Assembly: GCA_003550325.1 (NCBI GenBank)
Contig: QKWP01000493.1
Coordinates: forward strand, 1 to 64,000
Length of the DNA: 64,000 bases
Origin: Gigaspora rosea
Lineage: Eukaryota; Glomeromycota; Glomeromycetes; Diversisporales; Gigasporaceae
Reading direction: 5' to 3'
Position numbers and translations under genes: made by a program. The notes beneath the pieces were generated by a model. It worked only from the letters and a program-made list of their open reading frames with translations, had not been told where the DNA came from and did no database searches. Each line of letters begins with the position of its first letter. Position 1 is the first letter of the stretch. This document shows, one piece after another, positions 26,117-38,075 of this stretch.

Positions 26117-27225
26117 AAGTAAACTAGTTCAGAACCTAAAATATATTAAATTGGTAGTGATATTTTTTTTTTTACTTGAATTTGGAGAAAAGATGCTTTA
26201 ATTTGCCTTTTTTAATCAAAAATCCAAAATTATGCATATTTTCTCTAAATTTCATGTAAAATAAAAATAATTATACCAAATTAATGTATTTTTAGATTCT
26301 GAACAAATTTACTTAGTGCATAAAGTAAGAATTTGTGAATAATAAGATTTATAGAATTTTATTAATGATTTACAAGATATTACTAAATAATTCTAACTTA
26401 ACGCACTAAGTAAACTTAATCAGTACCTAAAAATACATTAAATTGGCAAAATTGGTTTTATTTTATTTGAAATTTGGAGAAAAGATGCTTAAATTTGACT
26501 TTTTTGATCAAAAATTCAAAATTATACATCTATTCTCTAAATTTAAGTAAAATAAAAATAATTCTGTTGATTTAATGTATTTCTAGGTGCTGAAAAGTTT
26601 ACTTAGTGCATAAAGTTAGAATTAATTAATAAAAATTAGTGAATATAATATTTACTAATAATTCTAGCTTTATGCACTAAGTAAACTTGTAAAAGACTAA
26701 AAAAAATAACTTAGATGCATTGTTAGCAAAATTTTTATTAAGTAAATCGATCTTCATTAATAAGACAATTTTATTCATTATTATAAATTCTACTTACCTC
26801 TAAATTTTCATAAAAATCAGATGATTTTTTATTATTTGATTTTTATAAAATACCAAAAGAATCTATTATGACACAAGCAAGCTTTTTACAAATGACCATT
26901 AATAAAAAAATTATCAGATTTTTATGAAATTTAGAGTAAGTAGAGTTTATTATCTGTTATAGTGAACAAAATTGTCTTAATAATGAATGTCGATTTATTT
27001 AATAAAAAAAGCCATATTAGCATACTAAAATTAGGTTTTATTAAAACTTAAAATTAAAAAATTTTGTTTATTTTTTTGTTGGACGCGTATGTAGTACTAA
27101 TTAGTTATCATCAGTTATTGGCTAATTACGCGACGTGACAGACATCACGTGATGTGGCAGATTCTTAATGTCTAGAATGTAGTATCCTTAGCTACGCTTC
27201 GGACAATAAAATAGGGCGATTTTTA
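26117..27225. repeat. Right arm of the foldback element
   Basis: The arm holds three related inverted-repeat subunits (about 26.28-26.44, 26.44-26.58 and 26.58-26.70 kb, with TTTACTTAGTGCATAAAGTT and complements), then a unit matching 12.19-12.52 kb in inverse, then a CpG-bearing end (ACGCGTATGTAG, ACGCGACGTGACAGAC, TAGCTACGCTTCGGAC) matching 12.05-12.15 kb in inverse. No coding sequence. Confidence 0.7.
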
Positions 27226-28346
27226 GCATTTTTGGTGACCTTTTTTAAAATTTGTATAATAATTTGTAGATTAACTATACCAATTATTATTTGACACATG
27301 TTAAAATTGCAATCTTTAAATCAACAGACTTATGAAATCTGTACACACTTGTGACCGACATTGAACCCAAAATTTCTTGCCTATTGACTGGACTTATGAT
27401 CCTCCGCTTTGCTCCAGAAATTAATTTATTGTCATATTAGTGTCTACTAAAGTTAGTCACTCTATTCCTGAAATTAATATCAGTGATTATTAGGTTTGCA
27501 TAATTTGTTTGATTGTCTTAAAAAAAAAAAAAATTTTTTTTTTACTAATACTATGTTTTTTTTTTAAAGTTGAAGATAATGAAATTCAAAGAACTAACGC
27601 ATTAAGTACGTTTGTTAAAATTTGTATAAATTTAAAAACTATATATGCTATTTAACAATTATTAACTGTGTAAATTTGTAGCAGATAACTTTATGCTTTG
27701 TTATATAAATTCAAAAATAAACGGAAACTTGAAGTCGTATGGATGCTCTTCGTCAATTACGAAATTCATCGATTCTCAAAGAATAACTTGAGTGAATTTT
27801 TAATGCAATTCTTTATTAAATTAATTATAATCAGTAATGATGACTTTATTTCATCTTGATATCAATAAAAAAAAAAATAATAATCAAAATTTAGGTTATG
27901 ATAGTGTTTGTATATTTTTAAAAAAAATTACAACCTGTCACATAACCGAATTTTAAATATTGCGTGCTCATACTTAAAAAATTCATTAAGCAGTACAGCT
28001 GAAGCAATCTGAAGACACAAATTTGTCTGATTAAAAGCTTTTAAAAAATTATTTGCTTTGCGCACTGAATATGCAGGTCAAGATCTTTGATCACTAAAAT
28101 TCTGATCAATGATCTCTTAGTTAAAATATTTTGTTAGATATTAGAAATGTTTTGTTAGATATTAGACCAATTGAAAAAATTGTATATTTGATCTATTTTT
28201 TTTTGTGATAGTACATGATTTTATTAAAGCTTGAATCAACAATAAATCGATCATTTGCGTTAAATTGATCTTAATTATTATATTATTAAATTACTACCGG
28301 TATATATTATAAAAAATCGTATTTCTTAGCGACACCAAATCGTCAT
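27226..28346. other. Intergenic, nothing recognised
   Basis: AT-rich sequence without supported genes. An A13/T11 inverted homopolymer pair lies at about 27520-27545. Retained CpGs are sparse. Confidence 0.35.
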
Positions 28347-29082
28347 GAATTTCTCAAGCTCTTCTGCTGTAACAACAAATACAAGTACTGGAATTTAATA
28401 ATCCAAACTGTATCAATGTACTTTATGTCAAGTAAAAAGATTCAAAAATATTAAAGGTCTTTATCAACATGAGACTCTTATACACTATGTTTACAAATAC
28501 CTCCACTTGATATTCCTTGTTTGCTTCAAATGTCATTCAGCAATTTCGCAGAACTTTAATGACCACTTAATTTTAAAAAAACTGGAAACAAACTATTAAA
28601 ATTTCATGCAATAAAGGTCAATTTGTTAGTGTATTTTATCATGGTCAATGTTATTCACCTTGTAAAAGGAAGCACACGGGTCTTTTCAAAGGTTAAAGTT
28701 CTGATGCGATAATGTCAATGATATTGCAGGATACAAAATGGAGTGGGTGATGGTATGAATTAGATCTAAAAGCATATGTAGTGCTATAGATTTCGTCACC
28801 ATCAGATATTCAAAAAATATCTGAAATGAAAGTAGAGTGGTATATGGAAACAATAACTGATACACTACTGATACTCATCAAAATATGATTTCTACAGGAT
28901 TTATTATTATTAAATTTCAAGATGATACTATTACTGTATTGAGAAGGTCAAATTATAAGACTAGTTTGCATTCTTGTTTGACTGAAAGATTTTTTAACAA
29001 TATTAATTTTGGCAGTCGGGTCAGCCCGAGAATTTGGCATCGGCCCGTATCACTACCCAAGACACATAACCAATCTAATTAA
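28347..29082 (+). pseudogene. C2H2 zinc-finger hypothetical protein pseudogene
   Basis: From the ATG at ~28345 the sequence reads MNFSSSSAVTTNTST, then after a stop YQCTLCQVKRFKNIKGLYQH followed by ETLIH, a classical C2H2 finger spacing (C-x2-C-x12-H-x4-H). In further frames it continues with FYHGQCYSPCKRKHTGLFKG, SPSDIQKISEMKVEWYME and, at 28885-29082, ISTGFIIIKFQDDTITVL. The parts are collinear but separated by stops and frame shifts. I believe it belongs to a dispersed gene family of this lineage, of unknown function; DNA or RNA binding by the finger is inference. Not functional as it stands. Confidence 0.5.
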
Positions 29083-30062
29083 TTATTTACCTTACTTAGT
29101 TAAATCTTCGTGTTTCTACATTTTCCCAAAGTTTGATATTCAATCTACTGCTCTCCTAACGTCACACAATTGACTTCCTCGCCCTAAATGCTCCCCTTCG
29201 TATCAACACGTATACTATATACCTCATTATGAATTCTTATTCTATTCAATGCTTACATCAAATTCCACTCCTGCCTTGACTTAAAATAGACTACAACTAT
29301 ATTTTACCAAATCCAGCAGAAGCCAAATACGTTTTATATTGCTCAACTTTAAATTCAAGTTAATAATACTCGATTATATTAGCACCAGGTTTGATAATAC
29401 AATAAAACTAATAAATAATTTATATCGTTTTGAAACTCTAATGACTGTTATAACCTCTCGACATTACCAAATATATCTTGAGCTTGGGCTAATTTAAATT
29501 CATTTCGAACTCGACCCTCCCATGCTTTATGATTTCTTCCGATTCGCCCACTTCAATCTTAATCAATTATTTTATATAATATACAATCATCAAATCGAAT
29601 ACTATATTACAACCAAGGTTGGCAAATAGAACAAATATGTTCGCGATAGAACAAAAGTGCATTTTTTGCTATAAATTTTTTTGTCTTATTAATTTGTAAT
29701 TATAAAATAAATTATTGATTATATTAATAAAAAGCTAAATATATATTTATAATTATTTAATATAGCCAAATATTAAAAATTATCAATAGAACAATAGAAA
29801 ATAGAATAGAATGAATAGAATTCACAATAGAACAATAGAATGTCAATGCTGAATACAACGTATATATCCTATTGAGAGGTAAGTAAACAGCAATTAAGTG
29901 ACATCATTTATGATAATTCGGATATACAAATTTTTAAAACCGCATAAGCTTCAAACTCTAACTATTCTTATTAAACAGTGTTTAAAATTCAAAAAAAAAT
30001 TTTACTTGCATGAATTAAATTTAATATGCAAAAAAATTTACATGCACCGCGCATTGTAATAT
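29083..30062. other. Intergenic; possible MITE near 29.61-29.86 kb
   Basis: No gene seen. Around 29612 (AAGGTTGGCAAATAGAAC) and 29835-29860 (AACAATAGAATGTCAATGC) weak inverted similarity suggests a decayed MITE. Tandem AATAGAACAATAGAA-type repeats lie at 29780-29850. Confidence 0.35.
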
Positions 30063-31065
30063 TAAGAAGAGAGTGTATACTATACGTTTAACCGATTTAG
30101 TTACTAGGAGATAAGTTTCTGATTTACTCGAATAAAGGTCTCTTCAGCACTTCACTAGCTTCCTTTATTTTCCTTAAGTAAAATCGAAGGGAACTTCTCT
30201 ACATGTATATCTTTTTATTGAAGTCAAATTCATTCGTTTATATACATTTGAATTTAATATATGACGCGTTAACGCGTTATCTGACACATTAACATGCTAC
30301 CTAACACGCGACGTTGGGGTATTCGGTCAACAATGTTTGGCAAAACTATATGCGGTACCATGTAAAAATTAGTTATTAAGGATTTTTTTGAATTTAATGA
30401 TCAGGATAGTGATCAAGGTAGTGACTGGGGTTATTTATTACTTTTATATGCAATTTAATAATAAATAATGGCTTGCATGTTTTTAGATGTCTAGAACGAA
30501 TAATTTTACTTTTTTCAATTATTTTATCATAAATCGATTCTTAAACACTTTATAGCAAAGTTACGTTAAAAATTTTGTATTCTAGTATTAAATTTTTTGC
30601 CCATAATGAAAATAAGCCTCTTAGTATAGTTTACAACATGAAATAGAATTTTGTAAAGAGTCAACTTGAAATTTATATATTAATGTTAAAAAAATTTCAA
30701 CGTAACTTGTTATTAGGAGTTTAAGAATCGATTTATTTTAAAATTATTAAGAAAAATAAAGCTATTCGCTCTAGACATCTAAAAACATAATCCCAGTCAC
30801 TATCTTGATCACTATCCTGATCATAATTAATTTTTATATGGTACCGCATCTTATAGTTTTGTCAAACATTTTTGATCGAACACCCAACGTGACGTGCTAT
30901 TAACAATGATACTGCTAAGCCTAACACGTTGACGTACTATCTAGAATAATTCTTACGCTGACGTGTTATGAAGAATTTACAAAAAGGCGATCATATGTTC
31001 ATATGTTAATCATTAACATTTAATGAATTATACAAAAATGAAATGAAGTTATCTATTGTTACTAT
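30063..31065. repeat. Interspersed repeat copy A, interrupted by an inverted-repeat element
   Basis: This matches 39.60-40.11 kb in direct orientation: shared blocks include TTACTAGGAGATAAGTTTCT, CGAATAAAGGTCTCTTCAGC, ATCGAAGG, CATTCGTTTATATACATTTG, ACGCGTTAACGCG-like CpG-rich repeats, and a GAAATGAAGTTATCTAT end. It could be a solo terminal repeat of a larger element, given the AATAAA inside, but no defined ends or short target duplication were found. An inserted element occupies 30314-30887. Confidence 0.5.
30314..30887. mobile_element. Inverted-repeat element inside repeat copy A
   Basis: Ends TTGGGGTATTCGGTCAA and, complemented, TTGGGTGTTCGATCAA extend through AATGTTTGGCAAAACTAT, GCGGTACCAT, and TGATCAGGATAGTGATCAAG. 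The uninterrupted copy at 39.9 kb lacks this block, confirming an insertion. Target duplication is short and ambiguous. Interior AT-rich, non-coding; family not assigned. Confidence 0.65.
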
Positions 31066-31690
31066 TGTTTTGGGAGAGCGGAGATAGTTTAGTGCCAACT
31101 TTAGCTCCAATAGTAAACTGGAGTTCTATAAATATTGCTTGGTCAAGACTAGTGGTCGTACCCTAGGGTACAATAACCGGTTAACTGTTAGGCTATCCGG
31201 ATACCCGAATTATAAAACTGATAAACAGATAAATTATTGAGGTATCCGGTTAACTTAAGATATAATATAGGATAATATATAGGGTAAAATACAATTATAA
31301 TAAAAATTTTAATTTGCGTATTATTTATATCTAGCATCACTCGGTGTAAAACTTGTCTACATCATAAATTTAATGTATTTTAAATAAGAACATGATTTTA
31401 ATATTTCGTTTGTTTATTATATTTATTTAATAGGTGATATAAATCAATTACACTTTAAACTTATAAAGTATAATAATAATTATCCTTCAGGCCATTATGA
31501 TCTGCATCGGTCAATAATATAATTATTTTTTATTTATAAATTCCAATAATATCGGAATTTAAACTTTATTAAGCAAATTTATATATCTTATAATACCGAT
31601 TACATCAAATATGCGTATTATACAGTATAAATTTATTTGAAAATTACAGTACTAGCCGTAATATAATATTTATTAATAATTTGCGAATTT
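31066..31690. other. Intergenic, nothing recognised
   Basis: AT-rich. A GGTACCCTAGGGTAC-like palindrome is near 31150-31170, and CCGGTTAACTG and TATCCGGATACCCG motifs follow, perhaps the edge of a MITE whose other end is not found. Confidence 0.35.
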
Positions 31691-31699
31691 CTTTTTTTC

Positions 31700-32793
31700 C
31701 TTTTCAAGAGTTGACAACCCCCAAGTGTTGGATTTTTTTTGAATGCATTAGGATGAGGGTTTCCAGGACCATAAATAACAGGGCGGGTCTGAGTAGTAGA
31801 GTTAGTTTGAAGATCTGATAATGGTGCACGGGTTTGAAAATCAGGATTTGTCTAAAAAAAGCACGTTTAAAAAATTAATATTTTAAATGTTTATATAAAT
31901 CAAAAATATATATATTTGCATCTTGATCACTTCTTAACCCAACTACGGGAATTGCCTATTTAAACACTCTGATCTTCAGTTTCCCACCCAGACTTTCAAC
32001 AGATTTACCGGATGTCTGTGTTACTTATGCGGTCAGTCTAGCTACCCAGTCTCTTTTCATAATAGCCCCTAGGACTCCTTCTTATACCCAAAAGTACAAT
32101 CCGGCTTATCCTCAACAGGAAACTTGGTAGAGCAGTACCTGTCCCACCAGGTATTCACCTACTCTTCGGTAACTTACGCATTTACTGAGCCAAACAACTT
32201 GCAGTCAGGAGATACCCAACTACTACTATTACCTACTTTTGCCCTTATAAGGTTCGCTCCAACCCAGTACCCACTATCACTTTCCTACCAGTCCTTCACT
32301 ATTTTCCCAGACTTCCAATCCAGTTGACCTGGAAGGATTGATCTACTTGGCATTAGGTGCCATTATGGTTTTTCTCCCCCTGGTACCTACTTCTATAACA
32401 TAGGTCCTTTTCTTCCGGTACCCTATCCGGCGGCCAGGTTGGTAGACCTTGTTCCTGAGATCAATGTCCGGTTCTTCTGCTCCAGTCCAATATTCTGGTT
32501 TTGGTAGTACCGTCAAAGATCTTTGCTACCTCCTTACTCGGTCTTGCCAAATGGGTTTCTGTTTCTTCGGTTCCTTGGATTTGTCTGTGTCATGAGACAC
32601 AACTTCGCCTGAAAGCTCCCATTCGAGATGGTAACCAAGGACTACAGGTAATATACCCAACCAATTGACAGAAAACAGTTACTGAAACACAGGTCTATTT
32701 TTCAAAGCGTCGTCAGTGGGATTTGAACCCTAGACCTGCCACTTGGGGGTGACAACTTACCAACTTCTCTAAGTCGCCACACTCTGTTGAGAA
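31700..32793 (-). mobile_element. Possible long SINE-like unit with tRNA-like head, GC-richer than surroundings
   Basis: On the minus strand a tRNA-Ser-like head runs from 32793 to about 32706: GTGGCGACTTAGAGAAGTTG for the A box, GTCAC and GTGGC arms, then GGTTCAAATCCCAC for the B box. The acceptor stem pairs poorly and the anticodon loop is short, so this is not a working tRNA. A ~1 kb pyrimidine-rich body follows and an A-rich tail on this strand near 31690-31740. It abuts LINE 3 at ~32790, probably by insertion. No target duplication was found, so boundaries and SINE nature are inference. Confidence 0.45.
32706..32793 (-). other. tRNA-like sequence (polymerase III A and B boxes)
   Basis: A degenerate tRNA-Ser-like fold with a good B box (GGTTCAAATCC). 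It probably acts, or acted, as the internal polymerase III promoter of the unit it heads. It is not a tRNA gene, because the acceptor stem has two or more mismatches and the anticodon loop is abnormal. Confidence 0.55.
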
Positions 32794-33439
32794 CTATTAT
32801 ATGATGCATCCTCAATAATATTATTAAGTATATAGTTAGGAATTGAAGTACAAAGAGCAATAAAGTTGTAAGGTGATAAAATTTTGTGTTGAGTAAAAAT
32901 ATGATCAAAACGATTAGTAAGAAGTTTGGTATAAAGTTTTTTAATGTGTTCTAAAGACTAATGGATTGTGTATTTGAAAGATCACTATAAAAAATTGGTT
33001 TTTTAGAAATAGAAAACATTCTTTCTTTTTTCTATTGTTTGAATATTGATTGTTGTATAAGACATCTATTAAAGAGGGCTGTAATAGCTTGGAGAAAAGA
33101 GATTCCTGTATGCTTAATTATTTCATAACTAATTTCAGATGGTCCACAGACTTTGTTATTAGGGAGATAGCAAAGTGTAGTAGAGACTTAATCTAATATA
33201 AATTCTTCCAAAATATAGTATACCAACCAATATTAATATTAAATTTAGGATTATATTCAGCTTTCCAATTATAAAGATCATAGTCAATATTATGGGTATG
33301 GGTCCATTAATCAAAATGGTTACGAATATGGTCCTTAATAGTGTGAAGTTCTGTAATAGTACTTGTATCTGTATTAATATTATTGAATTTAACTGGATCT
33401 TTATCCCTTAATTGTTATGCAGCCATATTTGCCTGTGAA

Positions 33440-35515
33440 ATTTTTAAAATTTTAAACTTTTTAAATAAACCTTAAATATTAATTTTAGCTATATACTTTC
33501 TAAGTAAAAAATATAATATTAGTTCTGTTTTATCAACTTTATTATAAAATTTTTTTTAAAATTATTTTTTATTTTTTTTTTTTACGACTTTGGCAGTCTT
33601 GCCGAACTCTTATAGATTTATTATTACTAAAAATTCCTTTTTAATACATTTATAATCAACAGACTTCGACCTCATCCGGCTACAAAATAACTTTTGCGCC
33701 CAGATGCGACCAGCCGCATCGGCTTACGTATAAGCCAAAAAAAATTCGTTAGCTATAGTTACAAACCATCTATGCTTCGTAACCTACTCCTTCAAAAACT
33801 TCTTCTCTGAGCTTCTCATAAAGAAGAATAAAAACAAGGGGAAGATTAAAATGGGGAACAAAACTAAATACCTGACACAATTAACCAAAAACCAAAATTA
33901 TACATCCAAGAAAAAATAAAACAAAAAGAAAAACCAAAGAAAAAGCAAAGAAAAAATAGACTATGAAGATATTAACAAAAATTATATAATACTGTGCAAG
34001 GAAACGCCTCGCCAAAGTATTATATGTACATAAAAGAAAACTAAAGGAACATTCTAGAATTTATTTTCTGCAGATCAGCCTACTCCATTGCGCCATGTCT
34101 CATTACGCGTCCGTTCCTGTTTATTCACCCGCATGCCTTCTTACCGATTAGGATAGGAACAACAATACTGATCTTTTGGAGGGGGTATGCCGAAATTCCC
34201 ACTTTTCATCCAAAATTCTAGAAAAAAGGACATATGATAGTAGGAGTATGGTCAAATAAGTCTTTGTAACCAAAACCTTTAGAGAGTGTGTTGAAAAACT
34301 CATTTTTTTAGTTCACCGCCTAGCCAAAATATAAAAACCTTTGTCGACGAAGAAAAAAATGTTTGTATCTCCACCAGAATTTCTTGTATCAAGGGCACCC
34401 ACTGCCAGTTATCTTGTACAACCAATGCTTCTGGCTTGCTTGCTGAATATATAAAGAAGTCCCCGGAAAGTTAAGCAAAAGGTTGACCTTTATAAAAACC
34501 AGTATTATATTTGCTTTGTCTTTTACTAATAAAATTTTTGTTTTTCGCTTGCTTAAAATTTTGGACAAGTGATCGACGGGAAGAGTTGATTTTGATTTGA
34601 TTTTTTAAAATTATTAAAAAACTTTGGTGTAATAAAAGTTTAAAGTTTCTGTTTTGGAACTTTTACTATAGAATTTTTTCTTTAGGTTTTCTCAAATTTT
34701 ATATGTTCCTGTCTATAAAAAAAATTTTTACTTCTAATACAAGTCTTAATTTTTACAAGTAAATCATATAAAGTTAAATAATGAAAGTTGACATCCTTTA
34801 TATAAGGTAAGTGCAGTAAATCATGTAATTTCCTAGGGGGTGTCCGCCATCTATCACGTCCTATATATATATATATAGTCTAAATAGCCAATGATATTGA
34901 AGTGTTCGTCAAATATATTTTTTAAAAAATTTTATTTTTCCGTCGAACGTAAAAATCAAAAGTCAATTAATAAAAAGTTCTCCAATACTTATGAAAATTT
35001 TGTGGTAAGTGTATTTTGATCTGCTGAATAAGGTTACTTAATCGATTTTTTTCGATTTACTTAGTAAAATTTAGACTTTACTATGTAGCGACTTTTGTCG
35101 ATTATGGGGTAACTTATTTTCAGGTCAAAGACGTTTTTGAATTTTTTTTAAATATACTAAAATTTGATTGGTCATTAGTCCTATCACTAGGGGGGTCAGG
35201 ACCTATGTAAACCCTAATTACGTAATAAACTGCACTTCCCTAAACTACAATATTGTATTAGAAACTATATTTTTAAAACCAATATTTAAAGAATTCGCCA
35301 AGATATTGTAAAATATTTTTTTGGTTAAAAATTTTCTTTAAAATTTAATATTTTCAGCTTATAAGCAACATAAACTTTTTGTCTTATAATATAAATTTAA
35401 ATAATTCAAAAATATAATCCTTGTTATTAAATATTATAATACCAAATTTTATTTAAATATTTTAAATGATTAAAAAAATAGATCAGAGGTATATTTATAG
35501 TAATTTTACAGGCAA
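33440..35515 (-). mobile_element. 2.1 kb composite insertion in LINE 3
   Basis: Direct repeats ATTTGCCTGTGAA (33427-33439) and ATTTGCCTGCGAA (35516-35528) flank the block, and the LINE 3 peptide SQAN continues across the site. The insert contains the minus-strand 3' end of a LINE 1-family element (33.57-34.05 kb), a GC-richer stretch at 34.07-34.5 kb I do not recognise, and a diverged copy of the 15.9 kb MITE interior (34.96-35.11 kb). A 13 bp duplication suits a LINE insertion. Confidence 0.6.
33570..34050 (-). mobile_element. 3' end of a LINE 1-family element
   Basis: Complemented, it matches the LINE 1 3' UTR at 20.69-21.21 kb: the ATATAATAC block, the CTTTGCTTTTTCTTTGG pyrimidine block, TTCTTCTTTATGAGAAG, and an end GGCAAGACTGCCAAAGTCG followed by an A-run. 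The GCATCTGGGCG motif parallels the GCATTTGGGC at 20.58 kb. It marks a second member of the family, 5'-truncated or rearranged. Confidence 0.7.
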
Positions 35516-37560
35516 ATTTGCCTGCGAACTAGTACAAACTAAGGAATAGCGATTAAGAATGCTATTAATTATTGAAGTTTGGTTGGTAGCAAGTTTGTTG
35601 CATCTTTTAGAAATAGCATTATTAATTTGTTGTCTTATTTCTTTAGTATTTTCAATATTACAAGCATGAAATAATGCTTTTTATTCAAGATTTGTAATAG
35701 AAATCCAGTTTGGTAATAGGTTGTGTAGTTGGTAATAATGGAATATTAACTTGGTATTGAGTATTAATATAATTTATATTTTGGTTGAGGTGTAATAGAA
35801 TAGGAGTTCGATTTTTAATTACAATCTTGATTTGTATAATAATATTGCTAAGTTTTTTGAGATTGTGATGAAGTTTAGTTGCTTTGGATGAGAAATTGTG
35901 TTGGAAGTTGTGAACTTTTTTGTAGAGAATATGTTAAAGTGCAGCATTAATTATACTTGTTTGGATTTTGTGCCAAGTTGTTTCAAGTGATTCTGTAGTA
36001 TTTGTTAATAGTAGAGTATGGTTTAGAGTCAAATTTTGTGTTACTTGATCTAAAAATTTTGGTATTGATCAAAATTTATAGACTTGTAGTCAAAGACTTT
36101 TCTACGAGTTTTGGTACTATATCTTTTGGTTTTAAAAAGAGCATATGGAAATGACCATCTTGATATTAGAATAGTATGATCACTATTAGTACTTGTGTTG
36201 GATTAATCAGATTCAAATTTAGAAAGATATCTTAGAATAGAATCATGTACCCAAATATAATCGATAGTGCTTTGGTATCTGCTACTTTGCAAAGTTGGTA
36301 AGGATAATTGTGTATGTTCTGCAAAATTATACATGTTATTAAACTGAATTAATTTGTATTTAATTGCTGATGATATATTGTTTTGAGATGCATTAAAGTT
36401 TCCTATAATAATTAGTTGTATATTGTTGTTTAAGGGATTGGTTTATCCATTGAATAACATTATTTTGTATATCCAGACTAAGTTGTAAATCAGCTGAAGG
36501 TAAGTAAGCTGATATAATTCTAAATTTAAAGTTATGTTTAAAGAAGAGATCAATAGCAACTGCATATTCAGGATAGGTAAGGATATTATGAATATGTGGT
36601 CTAAGTATGTTAGAAACTATGATTGCAGTATCTGCTTTGGAGCTATCAGTACTTGCCCAAAAGTATAAGAATTGTGAAGATTTAATAAAGTAGGTAGAGG
36701 AGTTATTAGAAGTTATTTTAGTTTTAGTAATACAACTAATCTGAATATTATATGAGAGACAATAATGTTTCTACCTTAGCCTTTTGAAGTTGTTGTTATA
36801 TCCTTGAACATTATATGTGCATATTGATAAATTGAGAGGAAAAATCTGATCTTGAACTTGCTCTAAATTAGAATTACTATTTGTAGATATGGCTCTTGGT
36901 ATTGAATAACTTGATTTGAGTAGAACATTATTAAAAAGACTAAAATCCTCAAAAGGTACAAAGAAGTAATTAGATAGAGATGTTTATGTAATAAATAAAT
37001 ATGTGCTTTTGAAAAATAATAGTCTATTCTGCTATATTTGATAGAAATTCTGATATACTGTTGTGAATAAAACATTGGATATTCATCTTGTAAATAGGCT
37101 AAAAAGGGGCCAACAGTTTGTGGTAAAGGCAAAAATTGTAATCTGTAATAGTATAAGAATTTGTTGTAGCATGTTGATGGGTCATAAGTTTCTGATGAAT
37201 TTGGATAGAAATTGGTATTTGTTTCTTCTATAGTATTAGTATATATAGTTAATATATTGGGATTGTTGTCAGATTTATTTGGTAACAATTCATATTCATT
37301 GTATATCTCTTGTACTATAGTTTAGGTAGAGCTATATTGTTGTGTAGGTAATAATAGATGAGTATAATATTGGAGTGGTACTTCAGAGTGATATGGTGAT
37401 ATGGTATCTGAAGTACTAGAATTAATTTCTGTAGAGGTGCTCACCATTTCAAGCTCGGTTTTTACAGCTGTGCAGAATACCATAGCCTGCTCTGTATATT
37501 GGGTCTGGCCATCATAAACCTGATCCTCCACATATGTATAATATATATTATCATAATATA

Positions 37561-38075
37561 AATTAAATAGTTAATAATAAAATTTATATATGAATATTAA
37601 TATTTATTTTTTAAAAAGTATAATTTATTATTTGATATTTTTTAGTATATTTTTAGCTATACATTTTTATAATCATTATTTAAATCAATAAAACTTCAAA
37701 TAGTATATTATTAAATCACTTAATTATAAATTAGGGCACATTTATGATTATCAAAATCAATGTAAATTTTACCAAGATAATTTACATTTATTGACATAAC
37801 TAATTAACCAAATAACATGCAATTTTTTTTAAATTGAAGATCTCAACTAGCTCTACACTAAAATAGAGCTATTTTTTTAATGTTTTTAAATATATATATA
37901 TATAAATAACAAAAATCAAAATTCAAAAATTAATCATTAATGTTCTAAAAATTTTATAAAAATATTGAAAAAATGGCTCTATTTCAGTATAGACTAGTCA
38001 AGAGCTTCAATTAAAAAAAAAATTGCATGCTATTTGGTTAATTAGTTATATCAATAATATAAATTTGTTTTATTA
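37561..38075. other. Intergenic with a weak long inverted repeat
   Basis: Segments at 37.79-37.87 kb (TAATTAACCAAATAACATGC, then AAATAGAGCTATTTTT) and 37.97-38.05 kb are reverse complements, forming an inverted repeat of about 270 bases with a TATATATA centre. It is probably a MITE. No gene. Confidence 0.5.

Larger units (their letters stand above)
32794..37560 (-). mobile_element. LINE 3: 5' part of a LINE of the LINE 2 family, with an insertion
   Basis: On the minus strand: N-terminal frames 37531-37322 and 37288-36863 (Ser/Thr/Tyr-rich, ORF1-like or ORF2 leader), an endonuclease at ~36.83-36.1 kb with LSICTYNVQGYNN, SADLQLSLDIQNNVIQWI and STIDYIWVHDS followed by SDHTILISRW, then, beyond a 2.1 kb insertion at 33440-35515, the region before the reverse transcriptase (KDPVKFNNINTDTSTITELH) and its start near 32.9 kb (LTNRFDHIFTQHKIL-like). 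That last block matches the start of LINE 2 (LINRFNSIFTNHKIL). Sequence stops at the tRNA-headed unit, and no 3' half was found beyond it. Frames are broken repeatedly. Confidence 0.68.

Noticed and set aside
32706-32793. Functional tRNA-Ser gene
   Set aside because: Acceptor stem mismatches and abnormal anticodon loop; fits a tRNA-derived element head.
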